The notes below the pieces were generated by a model. That model was not told the DNA's origin. It worked only from the letters and a program-made list of their open reading frames with translations, and did not search any database. This document shows, piece by piece, positions 1 to 4,984 of a stretch of DNA of 8,885 bases. This DNA comes from Bacteroidota bacterium (lineage in GTDB: Bacteria; Bacteroidota; Bacteroidia; UKL13-3). Location of the stretch: the NCBI GenBank assembly GCA_947460565.1, contig CANHJJ010000061.1, positions 1-8,885 of the forward strand. Reading direction: 5' to 3'. A program made the position numbers and the translations under genes. Position 1 is the stretch's first letter; each line of letters starts with the position of its first letter.

Positions 1-185
1 GCCGAAAACCAATAGTGGTTTTTGTATCCTGCGACTTCAAAAATATATGCATCATTTATTTGTTCCTTCATGGCTTTGGTTTCTTGAAAGCAATACACAT
101 CAGCATTTTCTTGTTGCATAAAATTTACCAGTCCTTTGCTCATAGCTGAGCGAATTCCATTTACATTGTAACTAACTATTTTCAT
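1..185 (-). CDS. xth: Exodeoxyribonuclease III, N-terminal part (cut by left window edge)
   Basis: The reverse strand reads from an ATG at 185 down to base 1 without a stop, giving 61 full codons that begin MKIVSYNVNGIRSA and contain CFQETK. These are the two N-terminal signatures of the exonuclease III / AP endonuclease family (endonuclease-exonuclease-phosphatase fold): Asn7 in the NVNG segment and the metal-binding Glu35 in QETK. The family cleaves the backbone at abasic sites and removes 3' blocking groups in base excision repair. Only about a quarter of the usual 250 or so residues lies in the window, so the catalytic His and Asp residues of the C-terminal half cannot be checked. The start is clear because homologues begin with the same MKIxSxNVNG. 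There is no Shine-Dalgarno; a 7-of-8 match to TAnnTTTG (TTGCTTTG on the minus strand, 216 to 209) could be its -7 element. It is divergent from the SET gene. Confidence 0.93.
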   Translation of the reverse strand, partial: MKIVSYNVNGIRSAMSKGLVNFMQQENADVYCFQETKAMKEQINDAYIFEVAGYKNHYWFS

Positions 186-271
186 TGACTTATGGATTGT
201 GCTGCAAACAAAGCAATTTTGATTAAAATAATATTTTTATGTTGTGTTACAATTTAGCACATTTGCAACAA

Positions 272-691
272 ATGAAATTAAGTATCAAAAAAAGTAAAAT
301 ACCAGGCGCTGGGAAAGGTCTATTTGCCGAAGAATTAATAAAACGAGGTGAGAAGGTTATTGAATATACCGGGGATGTGATTACTTGGAAAGAATGTCAG
401 AAGCGAAATGAAGGTATGAAAGATGGATTTGGCGCCTATTATTTTTACGTTTCTGAAAAAAAGTGTATTGATGCTCAAAATCACCTTGACTCTTTAGCTA
501 GATATGCCAATGATGCGGCAGGATTTGTAAGAATTGAGGGAATGAAAAACAATGCCCGTTACGAAATTATCAAAGGTAAACCATACATCGTTGCAAGCAG
601 AAATCTTAATCCAGGTGATGAAATTTACGTTTCTTATGGCAAAGAATATTGGGATGCACTTAGGGAAAGTGGTTATGGTCCTAAAAACTAA
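272..691 (+). CDS. Small stand-alone SET-domain protein, putative protein-lysine methyltransferase
   Basis: The 139-residue product is essentially one SET domain with no pre-SET or post-SET region. Visible in order: the glycine-rich SAM segment PGAGKGLFA near residues 11-19, the YTGDVI strand near 32-37, RYANDA at 77-82 followed by NNARYEI at 93-99 (the place of the usual NHSC motif), and GDEIYVSYG at 115-123 with the candidate catalytic Tyr122. SET enzymes transfer methyl groups from SAM to protein lysines; the substrate here is unknown. The frame is open to an earlier ATG at 239, but the start at 272 is preferred because the 11 extra residues are not SET-like and a 7-of-8 match to TAnnTTTG (CACATTTG, 258-265) lies between the two ATGs. 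The canonical His of NHS is Asp here, with about ten residues inserted, so activity is not certain. It is divergent from xth, and 147 bp separate it from the next gene. Confidence 0.83.
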   Translation: MKLSIKKSKIPGAGKGLFAEELIKRGEKVIEYTGDVITWKECQKRNEGMKDGFGAYYFYVSEKKCIDAQNHLDSLARYANDAAGFVRIEGMKNNARYEIIKGKPYIVASRNLNPGDEIYVSYGKEYWDALRESGYGPKN

Positions 692-701
692 TCAGTTTTT
701 C

Positions 702-716
702 ATTTGATTATCAAAT
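702..716. repeat. 15-bp perfect palindrome (7-1-7), possible operator
   Basis: ATTTGAT and ATCAAAT flank a single T. It starts 10 nt after the SET stop codon and its last base touches the TTTG (716-719) that could act as a -33 element for the downstream secreted protein. It has no GC-rich stem and no U-tract, so it is a poor terminator. An operator role is only inferred from position, and in AT-rich DNA such a repeat can arise by chance. Confidence 0.35.
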
Positions 717-735
717 TTGTGGCAAACAATTTGTT

Positions 736-743
736 TAAATTTG
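736..743 (+). promoter_or_regulatory. Putative -7 promoter element of the DUF4468-like gene
   Basis: TAAATTTG matches the Bacteroidota -7 consensus TAnnTTTG exactly. A TTTG lies 16 nt upstream (716-719), one base short of the 17-23 nt spacing reported for flavobacteria. If used, it gives a leader of about 90 nt. TATATTTA at 793-800 (7 of 8) is an alternative that would give a leader of about 30 nt. Confidence 0.45.
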
Positions 744-759
744 TTTATGCTTGCGCTCC

Positions 760-784
760 AAAAAATATTTTAAAAAAATATTTT
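760..784. repeat. Two tandem copies of an A/T-only palindromic unit in the 5' leader
   Basis: AAAAAATATTTT (760-771) is followed directly by AAAAAAATATTTT (772-784). Each copy contains the perfect 10-bp palindrome AAAATATTTT (762-771 and 775-784), with centres 13 bp apart. The pair lies between the putative -7 element and the start codon of the DUF4468-like gene. It could be a bent-DNA or protein-binding site, or simply low-complexity sequence. Confidence 0.4.
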
Positions 785-830
785 GCTAATCATATATTTA
801 CAAACTCTTAACACTCGTTAAAATAAAGAA

Positions 831-837
831 AAGAGGA
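831..837 (+). promoter_or_regulatory. Possible ribosome binding site of the DUF4468-like gene
   Basis: AAGAGGA is the only purine-rich, Shine-Dalgarno-like stretch ahead of any start codon in the window. Its GG lies only 2 nt from the ATG at 839, closer than the usual spacing, so it may not function as a classical SD site. It does support the choice of this ATG. Confidence 0.35.
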
Positions 838-838
838 A

Positions 839-1507
839 ATGAAAAAATCGATATTAACTATAGTATTAAGCATGTTAGGCTTGTTCGTTTTTGCTCAGAA
901 CCAAGACCCTAACTCACCTGTTTATGACTACAATTATACTGATAGTACCCAAACAACTAGCGACTCCTCTTCAACTGAACCAGTGGCTGAGGAAACAGTT
1001 AAAGTATATCAACGAATTCTTATGCCATTTGACTCTGTTACCAATTTAATTACTTATAATGGCATAGTTGAGCAGGAAGAAAGTGGAAGTGATTCTCTTT
1101 ATGCTCGCGCAAAAAGATTTTCCGAAAAAAATTTAGGTAAAGGTAAAGAGCTATATGAGTTGGATAAGCGCAACCAAAAATTAGTTGTAAATGGTTCTAT
1201 TCCTGCCTTCGCATATATTAATAAGTTTAATAAAAAAACTATTGGTAAATTCCAATTTAAAATGACAATATTAGTTAAAGAAGGTAGATACAAATATACC
1301 ATTACCAACTTTGTTCATGAGTCTGAAGTTTCTGCATCTGGAGGAAAACCTGTAAGAAATTATTTCGAATACTATAATAATAGCACAAGTAATATTCAAG
1401 CTTACGACAAGGTTTTACGTTATGCTGATAAAGATATTAAGGAAACTATTCAAAAGTTTCAACTTGCTATGAGGGATCCAAAATTATTAGATGAAGATGA
1501 TTGGTAG
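839..1507 (+). CDS. Secreted DUF4468-like protein with TBP-like fold
   Basis: The 222-residue protein begins with a Sec signal peptide (MKK, a hydrophobic stretch, likely cleavage after VFAQ near residue 20). A Ser/Thr/Asp-rich, low-complexity linker follows at about 25-50. A folded domain from about 54 to 210 has the pattern I recall for DUF4468 (TBP-like fold), a Bacteroidota family of unknown function: an ITYNGIVE segment (71-78), SLYARAKRF (86-94), a GS.PAF strand (119-124), VKEGRYKYTITNFVHE (146-161), and a final amphipathic helix that starts near 192. The tail LLDEDDW is acidic. There is no lipobox cysteine, so it is predicted to be periplasmic or exported rather than a lipoprotein. It appears to be a single-gene unit with its own promoter elements and a strong terminator directly after it. 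Its biochemical role is not known. Confidence 0.8.
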   Translation: MKKSILTIVLSMLGLFVFAQNQDPNSPVYDYNYTDSTQTTSDSSSTEPVAEETVKVYQRILMPFDSVTNLITYNGIVEQEESGSDSLYARAKRFSEKNLGKGKELYELDKRNQKLVVNGSIPAFAYINKFNKKTIGKFQFKMTILVKEGRYKYTITNFVHESEVSASGGKPVRNYFEYYNNSTSNIQAYDKVLRYADKDIKETIQKFQLAMRDPKLLDEDDW

Positions 1508-1524
1508 ATATCATTTATTTAAAT

Positions 1525-1550
1525 AAAAAAGGGGCTTAAGGCCCTTTTTT
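1525..1550. terminator. Bidirectional intrinsic terminator between the DUF4468-like gene and icd
   Basis: AAAAAAGGG (1525-1533) pairs perfectly with CCCTTTTTT (1542-1550) around an 8-nt loop, giving a 9-bp stem with an A-tract on one side and a T-tract on the other, so it can terminate transcription from both sides. On the plus strand it ends transcription 18 nt after the stop at 1507. On the minus strand the icd stop codon (1549-1551) overlaps the outer edge of the stem. Confidence 0.85.
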
Positions 1551-3015
1551 ATTGTCCTTGAGCTAATGAGTAACCTTTTTTACCATTATAACTTCTGAGA
1601 ATTTCAATCGAACAAATAAAGATGTCTTTTGATATAGCTTCCGTTAATTCAAGCATTTTACTTAGAGTGGTTTCAGAATTATTTATACACTCAAATCTCA
1701 CCCTATATTGATCAACACATTCTGTAAAAACAGAACCTGTAGGCCAAACCTGAGTTCCTCGATTGGATATCATGATCATTTTGATATCATCTGTTTCTTG
1801 TTTTTTTAGCAGAGAAGCAAATGAATTAGCATTTTGGTCGCTTTCTATAAATAGGTCTACTCCAACAATTTTTTCAATCGAATTTATCCTTGGTGTTACC
1901 ATCATTTTTTGATTTTCTGGTCTTTCAGGTAAATGAAATTCAGCTTTTAGTGTACTGACCCTTGCCTTACTTTCAGCAGGTTCTTTTCCTAAATTGGAAA
2001 TAATAGCGTTAGCGAATTCTGTTGTACTCAACGATGGGGTCTCCTTGTTTCCAAAGTCACCTGTATGTGCTCCATTTTCTAGCGTGTATAAGAGTGAATT
2101 TTCAATTCTCGCTGCATATTCCATTAGCCCCAAATGACGAAGCAACATAAAGCTACTTAATAATAGTGCAGTTGGGTTGGCAATATTTTTACCTGTTATA
2201 TCTGGAGCTGTACCGTGAACTGCTTCGAAAATGGAAATGTTTTCGCCAATATTTGCAGATGGAGCAAAACCAAGTCCTCCAACCAAACCCGCACATAGGT
2301 CACTCATGATATCACCTTGCAAGTTAGTTAGCACAACTACCTGAAATTGTTGAGGCTTTGCTACCAATTTCATAGCTAAGTCATCTACAATGATGTCGTT
2401 TGCTTCAATTTCGGGAAAATCTTTGGCAACTTCGTAGAAAGTTTCTAAAAACAATCCATCAGTTAATTTCATGATATTGGCTTTATGGGCGCAAGTAACT
2501 TTGGTAAAGCCTTCTTTTCTAGCCATTTCAAAGGCAAATTTGTGAACTTGAATACTTCCAGGGCGTGTAATGAATCTGCGGCAAAGAGCTACATCTTGGG
2601 TAAGCATATGCTCAATTCCACCATACGTTCCTTCAATATTTTCACGAACAATGGTTAGGTCAATTGGAATGCCAGCTTTTGAAAAAACAGTGTCAACTCC
2701 AACTAGAGAGCGAAAATGCCTTCGATTGGCAAAAGTGCTCCAAGTTTTTCGAGCAGTAACATTTATACTTTTTACACCTTTTCCTTTAGGTGTTTCCATA
2801 GGTCCTTTAAATAGAATACCATTGCTTTCAACACTTTCTTTTGCTTTTTCTGTCATTCCTGAGCTGTGTCCTTGTAAATATATTTCTTTGCCCATTTCGA
2901 TAAATTCATACTCAAGAGGTACCTGAGCGGCATCAAATATTTGTAAAACAGCATCCATTATTTCAGCGCCTATACCATCACCTTTTGCAACTGATATTTT
3001 TTGTTTTTTCGTCAT
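1549..3015 (-). CDS. icd: Isocitrate dehydrogenase, Thermus/Rickettsia type with C-terminal extension
   Basis: This 488-residue enzyme converts isocitrate to 2-oxoglutarate and CO2 in the TCA cycle. It begins ISVAKGDGIGAEI (7-19) and carries the substrate segment TARKTWSTFANRR (87-99), RENIEGTYGGIEHM (124-137, with Arg124 and Tyr131 expected at isocitrate), HKANIMK (177-183, with Lys178), and the metal ligands Asp235 and Asp239 in NLQGDIMSD. Residues from about 380 to 488, including IVGVDLFIES, MISNRGTQVWP, VDQYRVRF and the final AQGQ, match the extra C-terminal domain of Thermus thermophilus IDH and are absent from E. coli Icd. The cofactor segment reads HGTAPDITGK (267-276): Asp272-Ile273 replace the Lys-Tyr of NADP enzymes, so NAD+ is predicted. 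Gly129 replaces the Asp usual in RENxED. The ATG at 3015 fits the family N-terminus; no Shine-Dalgarno is visible. It is transcribed alone and convergent with the DUF4468-like gene. Confidence 0.95.
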   Translation of the reverse strand: MTKKQKISVAKGDGIGAEIMDAVLQIFDAAQVPLEYEFIEMGKEIYLQGHSSGMTEKAKESVESNGILFKGPMETPKGKGVKSINVTARKTWSTFANRRHFRSLVGVDTVFSKAGIPIDLTIVRENIEGTYGGIEHMLTQDVALCRRFITRPGSIQVHKFAFEMARKEGFTKVTCAHKANIMKLTDGLFLETFYEVAKDFPEIEANDIIVDDLAMKLVAKPQQFQVVVLTNLQGDIMSDLCAGLVGGLGFAPSANIGENISIFEAVHGTAPDITGKNIANPTALLLSSFMLLRHLGLMEYAARIENSLLYTLENGAHTGDFGNKETPSLSTTEFANAIISNLGKEPAESKARVSTLKAEFHLPERPENQKMMVTPRINSIEKIVGVDLFIESDQNANSFASLLKKQETDDIKMIMISNRGTQVWPTGSVFTECVDQYRVRFECINNSETTLSKMLELTEAISKDIFICSIEILRSYNGKKGYSLAQGQ

Positions 3016-3017
3016 TA

Positions 3018-3032
3018 TTAATATTATATTAA
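3018..3032. repeat. 15-bp AT-only palindrome next to the icd start codon
   Basis: TTAATAT and ATATTAA flank a single T, 2 nt upstream of the icd ATG. In the icd transcript it would form a weak hairpin in the leader just before the start codon. It is composed only of A and T, so pairing energy is low and a chance origin is likely. Confidence 0.3.
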
Positions 3033-3046
3033 AATTTATGAGGCTG

Positions 3047-3054
3047 CAAAAGTA
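3047..3054 (-). promoter_or_regulatory. Putative -7 promoter element of icd
   Basis: On the minus strand this reads TACTTTTG, an exact match to TAnnTTTG, followed by CAGCC. It lies 31 nt upstream of the icd start codon, so a leader of about 25 nt is expected. I do not see a TTTG or TTG at the right distance upstream. Confidence 0.5.
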
Positions 3055-3126
3055 TTGTTTTTGTTGAGGTTGACATCATCTTGTGTATTAAATTATTTAC
3101 ATTATCAAAACAAAGCAACTTAATTT

Positions 3127-3134
3127 TACTTTTG
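3127..3134 (+). promoter_or_regulatory. Putative -7 promoter element of the AlbA_2 gene
   Basis: TACTTTTG matches TAnnTTTG exactly and ends 8 nt before the ATG at 3143, so transcription would begin at or within a few bases of the start codon. No clear -33 TTTG is present 17-23 nt upstream. Confidence 0.4.
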
Positions 3135-3142
3135 AGCTTGTT

Positions 3143-3772
3143 ATGAATATTCACCCTATATTTAAATTGATAGCCGAAGGCGAAAATGATACATTGGATT
3201 TTAAAAAGACAATTTCTTCAGCTTCAAAAATTGCTAAAACAATGGCAGCCTTTGCCAATCATAAGGGTGGTCGCTTATTAGTAGGGGTTAATGATAATAA
3301 AACCATTTCAGGTACAAGAAGTGAAGACGATAAATATATGCTTGAATTGGCAGCCCATTTTTATTGTAAACCAGAAATAAGCATTGAATTGATTGATTGG
3401 GAGATAGGAGGCATGCCAGTTATTGAATGCATTATACCTGAAGGAAAAGAGAAACCCTATTATGCCAAGGATGAAGATGGAAAATGGTGGGTTCATATTC
3501 GTGTAAAAGACAAAACGCTCCTAGCTAGTAAGGTGGTGGTTGATGTATTGAGGAGAAATACTAATTCTCAAGGTGCAATGATTCAATACTCAAAACACGA
3601 GGAGAGTTTGCTGAAATATTTAGAAAAAACTGAAAAGGCCACTTTAAAAGATATTTGCAAACTACTTAATTTTTCAAGATGGAGAGCACAAAAAATGCTT
3701 GTAAACCTTGTAAGTGCTGGTATAATTAGAAATCATACCACCGAAAAAACCGAATTTTTCACATTAAGTTGA
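3143..3772 (+). CDS. AlbA_2 (Schlafen-type) domain protein with C-terminal winged helix, putative regulator
   Basis: The 209-residue product has two parts. Residues about 8-135 form an AlbA_2/Schlafen-like domain: EGENDTLDFKK (12-22, the acidic E...LDFK motif), AFANHKGGRLLVGVND (36-51, the conserved AFANxxGGxLLxGV stretch), GMPVIECIIPEG (90-101), and WWVHIRVKDKTLLAS (115-129, matching the family's FYxRxGxxT). Residues about 148-209 look like a winged helix: a helix ESLLKYLEK, TLKDICKLLNFSRWRAQKML as the helix-turn-helix, then a wing with EKTEFF. The domain pair is common in bacterial proteins called transcriptional regulators or putative DNA-binding proteins; some Schlafen-like proteins cut RNA, so a nuclease role is not excluded. 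No signal peptide is present, so it is cytoplasmic. It is divergent from icd (127 bp) and 42 nt upstream of the next gene, with which it may be co-transcribed. Its target is unknown. Confidence 0.82.
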   Translation: MNIHPIFKLIAEGENDTLDFKKTISSASKIAKTMAAFANHKGGRLLVGVNDNKTISGTRSEDDKYMLELAAHFYCKPEISIELIDWEIGGMPVIECIIPEGKEKPYYAKDEDGKWWVHIRVKDKTLLASKVVVDVLRRNTNSQGAMIQYSKHEESLLKYLEKTEKATLKDICKLLNFSRWRAQKMLVNLVSAGIIRNHTTEKTEFFTLS

Positions 3773-3802
3773 TTTTAGGAAAATTTTAAGCACGGTATTT
3801 GA

Positions 3803-3810
3803 TATTTTTA
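3803..3810 (+). promoter_or_regulatory. Weak -7-like element before the GldM-C-like gene
   Basis: TATTTTTA matches TAnnTTTG in 7 of 8 positions and ends 4 nt before the ATG at 3815. The gap after the preceding gene is only 42 nt, so the gene may instead be read through from upstream. Confidence 0.2.
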
Positions 3811-3814
3811 CAGC

Positions 3815-4270
3815 ATGAAAAAAGCCACCGTCCTATTTATTCTATGTTTGACATTTTTTACTCAAGCCAAAAGTCAATATCTGCGTAAAGACAATATGCA
3901 GAACTTTGTTTATATCTTTGATAATGGCTTCGATAAAATTGATTTGACTCAAACTTTAGAAATAAGCCGAGCATTCTTTACCAGAGGAACACCTCACCTT
4001 TTTATGATAACAAAAAATGCTGGATACAACGAATCAAAACGTAATTTGGTGCAATCTTATACAGCTTTTGTTAGAGACGAAAACAATCAAAATTTGAAGG
4101 TTTTTACCATGAAAACCCCAGTTCTAACGAAGGAAATTCAAACATATATTTTTGGCTGTAAGCCTGGTTCTAGCATCATGTTTAGCGAGGTTAGATTAAG
4201 TGTTGTAGAACCAAATTTAAATAAAGATAAAACAAATAAACCCGCAGCTTTTTATATTTACTTGAAATAA
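3815..4270 (+). CDS. Small secreted protein resembling the GldM C-terminal domain
   Basis: I do not recognise a named family with certainty. The 151-residue product has a clear Sec signal peptide (MKKATVLFILCLTFFTQAKSQ, residues 1-21) and a mature part of about 130 residues predicted to be mainly beta. Its second half, TKEIQTYIFGCKPG (105-118), SSIMFSEVRL (119-128) and the ending KPAAFYIYLK (142-151), has the order and pattern I remember for the last periplasmic domain of the gliding/type IX secretion protein GldM: T.E....I..LKPG...YF..IRA, then a final PI.FKI strand. GldM itself is about 500 residues with a transmembrane helix, so this would be a stand-alone copy of one domain. Cys12 lies inside the signal sequence but is not in a convincing lipobox. 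The gene lies 42 nt after the AlbA_2 gene and 18 nt before purQ, with no obvious functional link to either. Confidence 0.68.
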   Translation: MKKATVLFILCLTFFTQAKSQYLRKDNMQNFVYIFDNGFDKIDLTQTLEISRAFFTRGTPHLFMITKNAGYNESKRNLVQSYTAFVRDENNQNLKVFTMKTPVLTKEIQTYIFGCKPGSSIMFSEVRLSVVEPNLNKDKTNKPAAFYIYLK

Positions 4271-4275
4271 AAATT

Positions 4276-4283
4276 TAAGTTTG
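4276..4283 (+). promoter_or_regulatory. Putative -7 promoter element of purQ
   Basis: TAAGTTTG matches TAnnTTTG exactly and lies wholly in the 18-nt gap before purQ, ending 5 nt before the ATG at 4289. If active, the transcript would be leaderless or nearly so. A TTG occurs at 4262-4264, but only 11 nt upstream, so a -33 element is not convincing. Confidence 0.38.
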
Positions 4284-4288
4284 TACCC

Positions 4289-4981
4289 ATGAAAGTAGGC
4301 GTTTTAATTTTTCCTGGCTCCAATTGTGATAAAGATGCAGTTTGGGCATTTCAAAACCTGTTTGGCCAAGAGGTTGTTGAATTGTGGCACAAAGATACAG
4401 ACTTACAAGGTGTTGATTTAGTTTTTCTACCTGGGGGATTTAGCTATGGAGACTATTTACGCAGTGGTGCCATTGCTCGCTTTTCACCCATTATGCAAAG
4501 TGTTATTGAATTTGCAAACAAAGGTGGTTTGGTTTGGGGGGTTTGTAATGGCTTTCAAATATTATGCGAAAGCGGTTTGTTGCCAGGGGCTTTGTTACAT
4601 AATGATCACCAAAAATTTAATTGCAAAAACATATATTTGACATGTGAGAGTAGCAACTCGCACATAACTAGTAAAATTAAGCCAAAATCGGTTCTTCAAA
4701 TACCTATAGCGCATGGAGAAGGCAGATTTTACTGTGATGAATCTACACTGACCACCCTCAAAGCCAATGACCAAATTTTATTCAAATATTGTGATGCAAA
4801 TGGAAATATTTCAGATAAAGCAAATCCGAATGGCTCGCTTGAAAATATAGCTGGCATTTGCAATGCTGGAAGAAATGTATTTGGGATGATGCCACATCCT
4901 GAAAGGGTTGTAGATGCTGATATCTATAATACAGACGGAAGAATTTTGTTTGAAAGCTTACTACAAATGGTAGAGGCTTAA
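4289..4981 (+). CDS. purQ: Phosphoribosylformylglycinamidine synthase, glutaminase subunit PurQ
   Basis: The 230-residue product is a class I glutamine amidotransferase that supplies ammonia to PurL for FGAM formation, the fourth step of purine synthesis. Visible features: the N-terminal VGVLIFPGSNCDKD (3-16), FLPGGFSYGDYLRSGAIAR (46-64), the nucleophile Cys86 in WGVCNGFQIL, AHGEGRF (141-147), and the His203/Glu205 pair in MPHPER. Length and motifs are those of the separate small-subunit PurQ, not the C-terminal domain of a fused PurL, so a small PurL and a PurS should be encoded elsewhere in the genome. The ATG is fixed by the family start MKxGVLxFPGSN. No other purine gene is adjacent. It is separated from the convergent TPR gene by only 3 nt, and I see no terminator hairpin there. 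Confidence 0.96.
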   Translation: MKVGVLIFPGSNCDKDAVWAFQNLFGQEVVELWHKDTDLQGVDLVFLPGGFSYGDYLRSGAIARFSPIMQSVIEFANKGGLVWGVCNGFQILCESGLLPGALLHNDHQKFNCKNIYLTCESSNSHITSKIKPKSVLQIPIAHGEGRFYCDESTLTTLKANDQILFKYCDANGNISDKANPNGSLENIAGICNAGRNVFGMMPHPERVVDADIYNTDGRILFESLLQMVEA

Positions 4982-4984
4982 TCC

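Noticed and set aside
239..271. Longer SET-gene start at the ATG at 239
   Set aside because: It adds 11 residues (MLCYNLAHLQQ) with no SET similarity. A candidate -7 element (258-265) lies between the two ATGs, and the residues after the 272 start fit the beginning of the domain.
2570..2926. Open frame of 118 codons on the plus strand
   Set aside because: It lies wholly inside icd on the opposite strand, whose identity is certain, and its translation resembles no family I know.
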